This document shows positions 7,543-15,776 of a stretch of 24,145 bases of DNA, in pieces. The position numbers were made by a program, and so were the translations under genes. This DNA is from Sulfurimonas sp. (GTDB lineage Bacteria > Campylobacterota > Campylobacteria > Campylobacterales > Sulfurimonadaceae): assembly GCA_021157485.1 (NCBI GenBank), contig JAGGWO010000181.1, positions 1 to 24,145 of the forward strand. Reading direction: 5' to 3'. The number at the start of each line of letters is the position of its first letter. Position 1 is the stretch's first letter. The notes under the pieces were generated by a model. The model worked only from the letters and a program-made list of their open reading frames with translations, was not told the DNA's origin and made no database searches.

Positions 7543-8835
7543 TTGAACAAAATAGTAACAATCCTAATCGCCCTGCTTCCAACTCTTCTTTTAGCTTCTT
7601 TTAGCGGGACTATTGTTGACAAAACAACTTTTAAACCTATACAAAACGCAACTCTAAGCGACTCCACCAATAGTGTTAAAAGTGATAAGAATGGTTATTT
7701 TTTAATCGATTCCGAAGAAGAAACATATCATGTAAAAGCTTATGGCTACAGACCTTTTAGTGTTAGCTATGACATGAATGATAGTGTTTTAGAAGTTGAA
7801 CCTATTACGGTTAAGGCTCTATATTTAACATTTTGGGGTGCTAGTAATAATTCAAAAACTTCAAAAAGAATTATGAAAATTATTGAGGAAACAGAAGTAA
7901 ACGCAGTGGTTATTGATATTAAAAACGAATATGGTTCAACTCTATTTTGGACATCATTTAAGCAGGCTAACGACTACGGCGCTCATAAAAATAGAACAAA
8001 TAGAGATATTGCTAAATTTATGAAAAAGCTAAAAGACAAAAATATTTATACAATTGCAAGAATCGTAACATTTAAAGACGAACTTCAAGCCTCAAATAAT
8101 CCAGACTACGCTATCAAACTAGACTCTAATGGTAGTATTTGGAGAAACCATGACAATATGGCTTGGGTAGACCCATACGATAAGCGTTCTCATGAATATG
8201 CCGTTTCAATAGCGGAAGAAGCAGCTAAAGTTGGATTTGATGAAATAAATTTCGACTATATTCGTTTTCCTGCAAAGAAAAATCTTAGATATTCCCAGAA
8301 AAATAGTTCTAAGAATAGAGAAAAAGCTATTGGAGAATTTTTAGACTTGGCTCAAGATAGACTTAGAAAATATGGAGTATTTATCTCTGTGGATACTTAT
8401 GGAAATATCTGCTGGAGTAAAGATGATAATGGTATTGGTCAAACAGTTACCGCTTTAGCTGCTCACGCTGATTATCTTTCACCAATGCTATATCCTTCAG
8501 GGTTCGCAAAGGGATCTTTTTATTTTGATAATCCATCTGAACATCCGTATGATGTGATATATAGAAGTGTTAAAAATATTCAAGATAAAATTGAACCTAA
8601 TCGAGTTAGACCTTGGTTGCAGTACTTTAAAGATTATGCCCATAAACGCAGATACTATAGGAAAGCTGAGATACAAGCGCAGATACGTGCGACACAAGAT
8701 ATCAATACAGGTGGATGGATGATGTGGTCACCATCAAGTAAGTATCATTCTGAGTATTTTAAGCCTACTCTTTATAAAGAGGGAAGTGAAACACCTCTTA
8801 ACTCTCTTCGTAAAGCTTTAGAAGAAGGTAAATAG
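7543..8835 (+). CDS. Exported DUF4015 putative glycoside hydrolase (TIM barrel)
   Basis: 430 residues from a TTG start at 7543; there is no ATG before the signal peptide NKIVTILIALLPTLLLAS. Residues about 19-90 look like a carboxypeptidase-regulatory-type beta sandwich (FSGTIVDKTTFKPIQNATL, then SDKNGYFLID). The rest matches the DUF4015 putative glycosyl hydrolase domain: ALYLTFWGAS (92-101), AVVIDIKNEYG (121-131), ARIVTFKDE (172-180), NHDNMAWVDPY (202-212), FDEINFDYIRFP (232-243) and a DYLSPMLYPS segment. It is probably a periplasmic or surface enzyme on a polysaccharide. Catalytic carboxylates are not established in this family, so I name none. Its last 64 bases overlap the convergent YgjP-like gene. 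Confidence 0.78.
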   Translation: MNKIVTILIALLPTLLLASFSGTIVDKTTFKPIQNATLSDSTNSVKSDKNGYFLIDSEEETYHVKAYGYRPFSVSYDMNDSVLEVEPITVKALYLTFWGASNNSKTSKRIMKIIEETEVNAVVIDIKNEYGSTLFWTSFKQANDYGAHKNRTNRDIAKFMKKLKDKNIYTIARIVTFKDELQASNNPDYAIKLDSNGSIWRNHDNMAWVDPYDKRSHEYAVSIAEEAAKVGFDEINFDYIRFPAKKNLRYSQKNSSKNREKAIGEFLDLAQDRLRKYGVFISVDTYGNICWSKDDNGIGQTVTALAAHADYLSPMLYPSGFAKGSFYFDNPSEHPYDVIYRSVKNIQDKIEPNRVRPWLQYFKDYAHKRRYYRKAEIQAQIRATQDINTGGWMMWSPSSKYHSEYFKPTLYKEGSETPLNSLRKALEEGK

Positions 8836-9434
8836 ATCTCTACTAAAGAGTGAAAATCTTTTGAGTGGTTCATGTGAACTAAGTGTGCTAATTCATGTAC
8901 TATAACATAGTCAATAAGCTCTTTTTTTACTTTCATAAGCTCACTATTGAGTGTTATGGTTCTTGTGTTACTACAGCTTCCCCATCTGCTTCGCATCTTT
9001 CTAAACTTCAAATCACTAAACTTTAAGTCCATTTTCTTTGCAAAATACTTAATTCTAGGTGTTAGATACTCATGTGAATAATGTTTATAAAAATCATCAT
9101 AGCACCTTAAAATATTTTCTTGAGAGTTCTTTCTCACTCTTTGTAGTTTTTGTCGTAAATATGTAGCTTCATCTATATCAATACTGTAGATTTCACCAAA
9201 AAGGAGTAGTTCATCTTCTATATTTATCTTTTGTGGAATATTTAAAGAGAGCTTCAAGAGCTGTTTTCGTATCCACTGCTCTTTTTCTAAAAGTAAATTA
9301 TCTATAAAATATTTTGAGACTTTTGGTGTTTTGAGGATAACTTTCAAGTCATGGTTTACACTAATATAGCTATTTTTGAGCCTTGGCTTGCAGATATGCT
9401 CAACATTAAGATCTTTAAAGGTTATCTCATTCAT
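8772..9434 (-). CDS. YgjP-like zinc metallopeptidase (M48 / DUF45)
   Basis: 220 residues from the ATG at 9434. Signature motifs are [14 protein letters not shown] [10 protein letters not shown] (147-154), the zinc site H180-E-L-A-H184 and [11 protein letters not shown] with His190. Together these define the YgjP/WLM-type metallopeptidases related to the SprT-like group. The cellular substrate is not known. The start is uncertain: the frame extends to 9473, and a TTG two codons upstream of the chosen ATG sits 11 bases after an AGGAG. The N-terminal MNEITF is consistent with the beta-sheet that opens the family. It overlaps the end of queC by 8 bases and is probably cotranscribed with it. Confidence 0.85.
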   Translation of the reverse strand: MNEITFKDLNVEHICKPRLKNSYISVNHDLKVILKTPKVSKYFIDNLLLEKEQWIRKQLLKLSLNIPQKINIEDELLLFGEIYSIDIDEATYLRQKLQRVRKNSQENILRCYDDFYKHYSHEYLTPRIKYFAKKMDLKFSDLKFRKMRSRWGSCSNTRTITLNSELMKVKKELIDYVIVHELAHLVHMNHSKDFHSLVEIYLPSSKALRRELRGVSLPSL

Positions 9435-10107
9435 ACTCAATAGGGTCTTTTTCTCCTGAAACACTAAAACCATTAAGTCTTAATCTGCAACTATCACATA
9501 CACCACAGGCTTTATCTTCATTTTTATAACAACTCCACGTGAGATGCAGAGGTACATCTAACTTTAATGACTCTTGAACTATTTGAGACTTTTGCAGATG
9601 CACTAAAGGCATTTTTATCTCTATATTTGTTTCATCTTTTGTACCAAGGTTTATTGACTCTTGCATACTTTTTATATAAGACTCTCTACAATCCGGATAA
9701 CCACTACTATCCTCTTCAACAACACCAATACTGATAACTTCAGCACCCTCTTTCTCAGCAATAGCTGCTGCCATGGATAAAAATATACCATTTCTAAAAG
9801 GCACATAGGTTACAGGTACGCCCTCTTCTATGCCACCAGTTGGAATATCAATGCTTTTATCTGTTAAAGCAGACGCGCCAAGTTGTTTAAAAAAATCAAG
9901 GTCTAATATGTACTTCTCTTTAACGTTTAAATCGTTACATATATTGTTAAAACACTCTAATTCTTTGCTCTGTGTTCTTTGATCATAGTTAAAATGAACA
10001 GCTATTATCTCATAGCCATCATTTTTCATCATATAAGCACTAAGTGTTGAATCCATACCACCACTCATAACACATAAAGCTTTTTTAATCTGCTGTTGTT
10101 TTTTCAT
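9427..10107 (-). CDS. queC: 7-cyano-7-deazaguanine synthase QueC
   Basis: 226 residues. QueC converts 7-carboxy-7-deazaguanine to preQ0 using ATP and ammonia, a step of queuosine synthesis in the cytoplasm. The ATP-pyrophosphatase loop SGGMDS is at residues 15-20, close to the N-terminus as expected. The C-terminal zinc cluster is complete: C193, C201, C204 and C207 in the pattern CxxxxxxxCGxCxxC followed by RL. The internal [21 protein letters not shown] segment matches the family. Its start region abuts the divergent ybeY promoter. Other queuosine genes are not in the window. Confidence 0.95.
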   Translation of the reverse strand: MKKQQQIKKALCVMSGGMDSTLSAYMMKNDGYEIIAVHFNYDQRTQSKELECFNNICNDLNVKEKYILDLDFFKQLGASALTDKSIDIPTGGIEEGVPVTYVPFRNGIFLSMAAAIAEKEGAEVISIGVVEEDSSGYPDCRESYIKSMQESINLGTKDETNIEIKMPLVHLQKSQIVQESLKLDVPLHLTWSCYKNEDKACGVCDSCRLRLNGFSVSGEKDPIEYE

Positions 10108-10133
10108 AACGTGATTTTAGCATATAAATTCGA

Positions 10134-10139
10134 TATAAT
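10134..10139 (+). promoter_or_regulatory. -10 box (TATAAT) placed for a leaderless ybeY mRNA
   Basis: A perfect TATAAT ends 7 bases before the A of the ybeY ATG at 10147, so transcription would begin at or next to the start codon. No Shine-Dalgarno sequence lies in the intervening TGCGTTT. The divergent queC start is only about 30 bases away. Confidence 0.5.
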
Positions 10140-10146
10140 TGCGTTT

Positions 10147-10569
10147 ATGATTGAACTTGACAATAGAACTTCGCTCGTGGTTAATGAACAACTTCTTGCA
10201 AATATCACAAAAACTCTTACCAAAAAAGATATTGAACTTATCGTAACTACCGATGATGAAATGCGTGCAATCAATAATGAGCACAGAAATATTGATAGGT
10301 CAACAGATGTTTTAAGCTTTCCCTATGAAGAAATGCCAATGTCTCCACTTGGAAGTATTGTAATATCTTCTTCTCACGTAGAACAAAAAGCTAAAGAGTT
10401 TTCTCATACAAACAGTGATGAATTTACTCTGCTTTTTATACATGGGCTCCTACACCTTCTAGGCTTCGACCATGAAACAGATCACGGAGAGATGAGAATC
10501 AAAGAAAAAGAGTTAATCGAGCAGTTTAATCTGCCAAAAAGTTTAATAATTAGAACAGAAGGACAATAA
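10147..10569 (+). CDS. ybeY: Endoribonuclease YbeY (16S rRNA maturation)
   Basis: 140 residues from the ATG at 10147. A longer frame begins at 10096, but its first 17 residues would lie upstream of the promoter and look non-coding. YbeY is a zinc-dependent single-strand RNase needed for 16S rRNA 3'-end maturation and 70S quality control. The zinc triad appears as H99-G-L-L-H103-L-L-G-F-D-H109, the H3xH5xH hallmark, preceded by the conserved RSTDVLSFPYEE (51-62) and LGSIVIS (68-74). Its stop TAA shares a base with the next start (TAATG at 10567-10571), so it is translationally coupled to the exchanger gene. Confidence 0.95.
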   Translation: MIELDNRTSLVVNEQLLANITKTLTKKDIELIVTTDDEMRAINNEHRNIDRSTDVLSFPYEEMPMSPLGSIVISSSHVEQKAKEFSHTNSDEFTLLFIHGLLHLLGFDHETDHGEMRIKEKELIEQFNLPKSLIIRTEGQ

Positions 10570-11498
10570 TGGATTTTGGAATCTTTTTAGCTGCAATGGC
10601 TGCTTTAATATATGGAGCCGACTTTATAATAAAAGAGTCTGAAAGAATCGCACTTCACTTTAAAATATCTCACTTTGTAATTGGAGCTACACTAGTAGCA
10701 TTTGGTACATCTTTACCAGAAATGGCTGCATCAATGATGGCTGCAGGACAAGGTAAAAGTGATATGGCCGTTGCAAATGTCGTAGGTAGTGTAATTTTTA
10801 ATATAACAATGGTTCTTGGAATTGTATTTATGATAGCAAAAACTATGCACCCAAAACGCAATCTCTTTGCTCTTGATAGTGCATGGGTAGTTATTCCTTT
10901 AGTTATATTTTTTATTATGATTCAAGATGGTGTTATTGGAAGAGTTGACGGTGCTCTGTATTTGCTTCTTATGGTTTCATATCTTCTATTTCTTTTCAAA
11001 AGTTCTAAAGAGGATTTAGAGGGCGAAATAGACGATGACTTATCAAAAGAAAAGTTTAACTGGAGTAGAACTATTCCTCTTTTAGTGGTTGGGTTTACTT
11101 TAACTATTGGTGGTGCTCACTTTGTAGTTGATAGCGGTACAAATATCGCTAGAGATTTCGGCATAAGTGAATGGGTTATCGGAATCTTTTTAATCTCTCT
11201 TGGAACTTCTTTACCTGAATTGGTTGTATCTTTAGTAGCTGTAAAAAAAGGTAATGCAGAGATGAGTATTGGTAATATTATCGGCTCTAATGTAGCAAAC
11301 TTCTCCATGGTTTTAGGAGCAGCTTCACTTGTTAATCCACTGACAGTAGATTTAATCGCTACAAAATTTGACATGCTGATTATGATAGCCGCATCTATTG
11401 CACTTCTATTTATTCTTGCAAACAAACTTTACAACAAAGCTGGTGGAATCTTTTTACTAATTATCTTAGCTCTATTTGTCCAAAACTCTTTAGCTTAA
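10569..11498 (+). CDS. CaCA-family Na+/Ca2+ exchanger (YrbG-like)
   Basis: 309 residues, almost entirely hydrophobic, with about ten transmembrane segments. It carries the two inverted alpha repeats of the calcium/cation antiporter superfamily: GATLVAFGTSLPEMAASMMA (39-58) followed by NVVGSVIFN, and the second GISLGTSLPE-type repeat FLISLGTSLPELVVSLVAV near residue 205, followed by NIIGSNVANF. The GTSLPE glutamates are the ion-binding acids of the family. Between the halves lies an acidic cytoplasmic loop, SSKEDLEGEIDDDLSKE. It probably exchanges Ca2+ for Na+ or H+ across the inner membrane; the ion pair cannot be settled from sequence. It ends 6 bases from the convergent mrdA stop, with no room for a classical terminator. 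Confidence 0.9.
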   Translation: MDFGIFLAAMAALIYGADFIIKESERIALHFKISHFVIGATLVAFGTSLPEMAASMMAAGQGKSDMAVANVVGSVIFNITMVLGIVFMIAKTMHPKRNLFALDSAWVVIPLVIFFIMIQDGVIGRVDGALYLLLMVSYLLFLFKSSKEDLEGEIDDDLSKEKFNWSRTIPLLVVGFTLTIGGAHFVVDSGTNIARDFGISEWVIGIFLISLGTSLPELVVSLVAVKKGNAEMSIGNIIGSNVANFSMVLGAASLVNPLTVDLIATKFDMLIMIAASIALLFILANKLYNKAGGIFLLIILALFVQNSLA

Positions 11499-11504
11499 AA
11501 GAGT

Positions 11505-13289
11505 CTACATTTTTATGTAATCAAGCTCTAAGAGCTTGTTATATATATCTGAAATTATTCCTCCAGCGGCGTGTCCACCATGACCACCATGCTCTATCAT
11601 AACAAGCACAACATACTGTGGATTTTTATATGGTCCATATGAAGTAAACCATGCGTGAGAGCGTCTATAGTATGCCATCTCGTGCTCAAGTTTTCTTTTC
11701 TTAACATCTTGTTTAATAGCAACAACTTGGGCTGTACCAGTCTTTCCTGCTATTTTAACTTTAGAATGAAGGTAATGTGTTGCTGTTCCACTTGGATAAT
11801 TACACACTTCATACATTGCTTTTTGAATGAGAGGAAGTTTTTTCAACTCCTTTTTTGTATATACATCCCTAAATTCACTTTCATACTCTTCATCACCTAT
11901 CATCTTTGCTAAGTGTGGTGTTGGAAGCTTTGCGGTCGCTATAAGAGCAGTTTGTTGAGCCATTTGTAAAGGAGTAGTTAAAAAATCACCTTGACCAATA
12001 GATGTATTTACTGTTTCACCTATATTCCAGTTTCTATTGTACTTTTTTCTTTTCCATTCACGAGAAGGAACAATGCCAATAAATTCATTTGGAAGGTCAA
12101 CACCAGTTTTTTGACCCAGTCCATACCTCATAAACCCTTCACTCATTTTTTGGTTCCCTAAAATAAGACTCCCTTTGTAGAAAAAATCATCACAACTCTC
12201 CCTAATAGCCTTTTTTACATCCGTAATACCATGTCCCTTTTTCTTCCAACATCTATAAATCCTTTTACCAAGTGGCATATGAGATTTACAATCAACTTTC
12301 CATTTTTCATTTAAATCAGTAGTAATATACAAAAGACCAAGTGTTGGTTTTATCGTTGAGCCTGGCGGATAGAGACCATTTATGAGTTTATTTGTAAAGG
12401 GATGATCTAGACTAGAAGAGAGGTCATTATACATATCATATGACATACCTGATACAAATATATTTAAATCGTAGTTTGGAAAGCTGCCAGCTGCTAAAAT
12501 AGCACCATCAACACTCATTACAACAACTGCTCCAACTTTCTTCTTAAAGAGTCCAGAAATATACTTTTGAAGCTCAATATCTAAACTCAGAGTAAGTTTT
12601 CTATCTTCGTCCGCACTCTCATACTCGAGCTCTTCTATCTCTTGATTGTTAGCATTAACCTTTATCTTTCTTTTTCCAGGCGTACCTTGCAGGTAACCAT
12701 TATAGTATTTTTCAATACCTGTTTTACCGGTATATCCAATAAGCTCAAGCATCGGGTCTTTATCTATATCTTTTTTGTTTGCACGTGAAACGTAACCTAT
12801 TATATGAGCACCAATATTTTCATAAGGATAGTATCTTTTTGGCGCAGGTATAATTTTTATATTCTCTCTTAAATTAAGTGTTGTATACACAGCCAGCATA
12901 TCTTCATAGGGAATAAAATGTACTACATCAATAAAATTATGATTATAAAATGAATCTTTTTTAATATAATTTTTAACTATCTTCGCTCTATCAAGTTTCG
13001 GGAAAAGAGTAATTATGTTATCTAGCTCGTCATTAAAAGTATCTATCTTTTTTTTACTTCTAAGGTGTGGAGCAAGTTTAATTTTAAATCCGAGTTTATT
13101 TATGGCTATAGGTTGATTATTTCTATCTACGATTTCCCCTCTTACTGGTGCTATCTCCTCATTTTTTATCGTATTTTGATGAGACAGTTTTTTATAGTAA
13201 ACATTTGACTCTACAGCCAGGAAAAAAATTCGAACAATTATTCCAATCCAAACTATGGAAAAAACGATGATAATAAATTTTATTTTCAT
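11505..13289 (-). CDS. mrdA: Penicillin-binding protein 2 (elongasome transpeptidase)
   Basis: 594 residues. One N-terminal membrane anchor (residues about 4-26) precedes a dimerisation domain with PVRGEIVDRNNQPIA (48-62), then a transpeptidase domain. The catalytic motifs are S311-T-I-K314 in PPGSTIKP, S365-C-D367 (the SxN/SxD motif in its PBP2 form) and K516-T-G518 in AGKTGTAQV. NTSIGQGDFLTTPLQMA is also typical of class B PBPs. The protein cross-links peptidoglycan during lateral growth with RodA and the MreBCD complex. It is the last gene of the long minus-strand run, overlapping the MreD-like gene by 4 bases. Assignment to PBP2 rather than PBP3/FtsI rests on SCD, the YPYENIGAHIIGYV stretch and the MreD-like neighbour. 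Confidence 0.93.
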   Translation of the reverse strand: MKIKFIIIVFSIVWIGIIVRIFFLAVESNVYYKKLSHQNTIKNEEIAPVRGEIVDRNNQPIAINKLGFKIKLAPHLRSKKKIDTFNDELDNIITLFPKLDRAKIVKNYIKKDSFYNHNFIDVVHFIPYEDMLAVYTTLNLRENIKIIPAPKRYYPYENIGAHIIGYVSRANKKDIDKDPMLELIGYTGKTGIEKYYNGYLQGTPGKRKIKVNANNQEIEELEYESADEDRKLTLSLDIELQKYISGLFKKKVGAVVVMSVDGAILAAGSFPNYDLNIFVSGMSYDMYNDLSSSLDHPFTNKLINGLYPPGSTIKPTLGLLYITTDLNEKWKVDCKSHMPLGKRIYRCWKKKGHGITDVKKAIRESCDDFFYKGSLILGNQKMSEGFMRYGLGQKTGVDLPNEFIGIVPSREWKRKKYNRNWNIGETVNTSIGQGDFLTTPLQMAQQTALIATAKLPTPHLAKMIGDEEYESEFRDVYTKKELKKLPLIQKAMYEVCNYPSGTATHYLHSKVKIAGKTGTAQVVAIKQDVKKRKLEHEMAYYRRSHAWFTSYGPYKNPQYVVLVMIEHGGHGGHAAGGIISDIYNKLLELDYIKM

Positions 13290-13738
13290 AAGAGACTCAC
13301 TAAGAAGAATTCTATAATCATATAATAAACTATATAAAAATTTATTTCAGGTGCTGGAAGTAAAAATATGTTTGAAATAAGTGCCAAGTATATGTAATAA
13401 CCTAAATAAGCCAATACAACATATGATATTTTAATACAGGAGCTACAACTGAAACTTTGTATAATTTTTGGCATTATAAACTTATGAACAATTCCAAAAT
13501 AGACTATCGTACTAAATAGCATATATCCTTTATTTGCTTCAAATAGGAGCAAGCAAAAAGAGACAAGCACAAGCATTAGTAAATCATCTCTTTTTAATGC
13601 ATTTGAAAAGAGTACATACAAGACTGCCAAAAGAGGTGGTAAAAATAGGTAAATACTACTTAGACTACCATATACAGCAAAAAGTGCTATATATAAAAAT
13701 GGTACTAAAGGTTTTTGATGAGAGATACTTCGTTGCAT
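13286..13738 (-). CDS. MreD-like membrane protein
   Basis: 150 residues with about four to five hydrophobic helices. It starts inside the 3' end of the acetyltransferase gene (34-base overlap) and ends overlapping mrdA by ATGA. Size, topology and position immediately before mrdA match MreD, the poorly conserved membrane component of the rod-shape complex. No sequence motif proves it. The start is the only in-frame Met before the first helix, and it lacks a good ribosome site, so translation may depend on coupling to the upstream gene. Cysteines in the loop SCSSCIK (97-101) are unusual for such a protein. Confidence 0.55.
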   Translation of the reverse strand: MQRSISHQKPLVPFLYIALFAVYGSLSSIYLFLPPLLAVLYVLFSNALKRDDLLMLVLVSFCLLLFEANKGYMLFSTIVYFGIVHKFIMPKIIQSFSCSSCIKISYVVLAYLGYYIYLALISNIFLLPAPEINFYIVYYMIIEFFLVSLL

Positions 13739-14166
13739 ATCGGAAAGTGTTTACATTTAATACAATCTGCCCAGATTTTATGCTCTGGGAGGGACTCTTT
13801 TGGAATTTCTACAAAATCTAAACGCTCAAAAAAAGCTTGTCTGTATGTTAAACTAAGAACTCTTTTAAGCCCTAAAGACTTCGCTTCGTCTAAGGCTTTA
13901 AGAACTAGATTTTCACCTATTTTTTGTCCTCTAATGTCCTCTTTTACAATCAATGATCTAATCTCTCCAAGATATGATGTATGAATATGCATTGCGGTAA
14001 ATCCTACCAACTCTGCATCTAGAAAAGCCAAGATATAAGATCTTATATTTGTAGCTATTTCATCATCATTTCTTGCTAAAATAACACCTGAGTCAACTTC
14101 TGGCTGTATAAGCTTTTGCATCGCAGATATATCAGAGAGTCTAGCTTTAGCATACTCAATCTTCAT
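13705..14166 (-). CDS. GNAT acetyltransferase, probable short N-acetylglutamate synthase
   Basis: 153 residues from the ATG at 14166 (MKIEYAKARLSDISAMQKL); a longer frame reaches 14190 but begins inside engB. It is a single GNAT domain with the acetyl-CoA loop VKEDIRGQKIGENLVLKALDE and the late LSLTYRQAFFERLDFVEIP segment. It resembles the short, kinase-domain-less N-acetylglutamate synthases (first step of arginine synthesis) annotated in Campylobacterota and some other bacteria. A small cysteine group near the C-terminus, C-IK-C-KHFPI-C, is shared with that group as far as I recall and could bind metal. The substrate is inferred. It overlaps the engB stop by 11 bases and the MreD-like gene downstream. 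Confidence 0.68.
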   Translation of the reverse strand: MKIEYAKARLSDISAMQKLIQPEVDSGVILARNDDEIATNIRSYILAFLDAELVGFTAMHIHTSYLGEIRSLIVKEDIRGQKIGENLVLKALDEAKSLGLKRVLSLTYRQAFFERLDFVEIPKESLPEHKIWADCIKCKHFPICNEVSLIKNL

Positions 14167-14773
14167 CTGTACTCTCTTGTAAAATATCATGAATCACTTT
14201 AATAATTTTATGAGTTCCACGTTTTTTTGAACTTGAAACCATCATTGCATTTGGAAACTCACGTCTAAGTGCATTCTGCTCTTTTTGATTAAGTTTATCT
14301 ATCTTTGTAAATATCTGCAGAATAAACTGATTTTCTCTTACACTCTCAAATAAAAATTCACTCACCGATGTATCTATATCTAAGTGAGGATGTCTACAAT
14401 CAATAAGATGAATAAAAAGCTTAATCTGCTCTCTTTGAGAGATATAGTCAGTTAAGTTCTTTTCCCAATCATGCTTGATAGATTTTGAAACTTTTGCATA
14501 ACCAAAACCTGGTAAGTCCACAAATTTTGCAAAAGTTTTAAGAGAAGAGTCTCTGTCTATAAAAGTTACATCAAAATAGTTAATAAGTCTTGTTTTACCC
14601 GGTGTAGACGATACTTTGGCAAGACCTTTATGATTAGTCAGAGCATTTAAAAGTGAGCTTTTACCTACGTTTGAGCGTGCCATAAAAACTACTTCGTTTT
14701 GCTCCTCTGATTCCGGTGCAGCCGATACATTTGGTGCTGAAGTTATGAATTTTGCGTCAACAATTTCTACCAT
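14156..14773 (-). CDS. engB: Ribosome-biogenesis GTPase EngB (YsxC/YihA)
   Basis: 205 residues, the standard length. The GTPase motifs are in order: G1 ARSNVGKSS (32-40), G2 threonine in STPGKTRLINYF, G3 DLPGFGYA, G4 TKIDK and G5 near VSSSKKRG. The protein helps late 50S subunit assembly. The first glycine of the G1 loop (usually GRSNVGKSS) is alanine here. A good ribosome site, AAGGAG, lies 6 bases before the ATG, at the end of lptA. It lies 2 bases after the lptA stop and overlaps the acetyltransferase gene. Confidence 0.95.
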   Translation of the reverse strand: MVEIVDAKFITSAPNVSAAPESEEQNEVVFMARSNVGKSSLLNALTNHKGLAKVSSTPGKTRLINYFDVTFIDRDSSLKTFAKFVDLPGFGYAKVSKSIKHDWEKNLTDYISQREQIKLFIHLIDCRHPHLDIDTSVSEFLFESVRENQFILQIFTKIDKLNQKEQNALRREFPNAMMVSSSKKRGTHKIIKVIHDILQESTDED

Positions 14774-14775
14774 TA

Positions 14776-15249
14776 TTACTCCTTTTCCTCTTCATCTGGG
14801 ATATTAAATATCATTATTACAGGCTCAGACTTAACACCCTTAGCATAAGCTTTACCTTCGGTAGTTTTAAGTACTACTTCCTCGCCAATAATCTCTTTTT
14901 TCTCGTTAACTTGCTTCAGATGAACATTTTTAAAAAAATGGTACTCTTTCTCATTTGGCAGATATATGACCTTACCCGCTTGACCTTTATAAATAGCACC
15001 CTGCTTAGTCTCTATGTTAAATGAAACTTTTCCAATTGCTACAAATTTTGTTGGTTGATTCTCTTTGTCTACATAAATTGTAACTTCTGATGCATTCAAC
15101 TCATCATTTTTCTTGACTACATTTACGTCACCACTAAAAACTGATATACCTGTGTTTTCATCTGCCTTAAAAGAGTTTGCTTTTATTTTAAGGTCCTCTG
15201 CATTTAACAATGAAGTTAAAAATAGTGTAAAAAGTATTATATTTTTCAT
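14776..15249 (-). CDS. lptA: LPS transport periplasmic protein LptA
   Basis: 157 residues: a signal peptide (MKNIILFTLFLTSLLNA) followed by an OstA/LptA beta-jellyroll. The repeating pattern fits this fold: LKIKANSFKADENTGISVFSG, then LNASEVTIYVD, GKVSFNIETKQGAIYKGQAGKVIYLPN and GEEVVLKTTEGKAYA. LptA bridges LptC at the inner membrane to LptD at the outer membrane and carries lipopolysaccharide across the periplasm. It directly follows the LptC gene (1 base between stop and start). That order, after kdsC, is the conserved kdsC-lptC-lptA arrangement. Confidence 0.9.
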   Translation of the reverse strand: MKNIILFTLFLTSLLNAEDLKIKANSFKADENTGISVFSGDVNVVKKNDELNASEVTIYVDKENQPTKFVAIGKVSFNIETKQGAIYKGQAGKVIYLPNEKEYHFFKNVHLKQVNEKKEIIGEEVVLKTTEGKAYAKGVKSEPVIMIFNIPDEEEKE

Positions 15250-15250
15250 A

Positions 15251-15724
15251 TTATCTCGCTTTTAATTGGTATATTGCAGTAACATTTTTTGATTCTACTC
15301 TATTTAAAGAGTTATTATACTTCACAAACGAGCCATTAACAATATTTTTATCTCTATAAGAGACATAATCAGCATCAGCAATAGCAATACTGGTCTTTTT
15401 ATTATAGTGAACCTTGCTTGTCTCAAAAGTAAGTCCATCTTCTCTTGAGTAAACAACATCATCTTCTAGTTCTATAATCTCATCTTTATAAAGCCCATGT
15501 TTAGCTCTCATGTTCGCTATATACTCTTTTGAGTTGTCTGTATAGTCTATATCTACTACACTATATCTATCTGCATATCTTACCGCCTTATTTCCCCTCA
15601 TCATAGTTTGAAGCCCTTGAGTGTTTAACTCATGAAGAGTAAAAGATGTCAATTCAAATAAAGGAACATCAACAAATTCTTGTTTTTTAATATTCATAGG
15701 TTTAAATAGGAAAAATATTGCCAT
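15251..15724 (-). CDS. lptC: LPS export ABC transporter anchor protein LptC
   Basis: 157 residues from the first ATG at 15724. The body has the LptC/YrbK pattern: VPLFELTSFTLHELNTQGLQTMMRG, then ADRYSVVDIDYTD, LEDDVVYSREDGLTFETSKVHYN and NIVNGSFVKYNNSLNRVESKNVTAIY. LptC normally has one N-terminal membrane helix. This ATG cuts that helix in half. The open frame continues 14 codons upstream and restores a full helix (NIFFAIIFSALMAIFFLF), with AAAGGA exactly 6 bases before an ATC codon at 15766. The true start is therefore probably a non-AUG codon near 15766, and the coordinates given are the conventional ones. It lies between kdsC and lptA in the conserved LPS order. Confidence 0.82.
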   Translation of the reverse strand: MAIFFLFKPMNIKKQEFVDVPLFELTSFTLHELNTQGLQTMMRGNKAVRYADRYSVVDIDYTDNSKEYIANMRAKHGLYKDEIIELEDDVVYSREDGLTFETSKVHYNKKTSIAIADADYVSYRDKNIVNGSFVKYNNSLNRVESKNVTAIYQLKAR

Positions 15725-15776
15725 TAAAGCACTAAAAATTATTGCAAAAAATATATTTATATTGATAAACTATCCT

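Noticed and set aside
10096..10146. Longer N-terminus of YbeY from 10096
   Set aside because: The extra 17 residues cover the promoter TATAAT, are unlike the family, and the ATG at 10147 gives the normal protein length.
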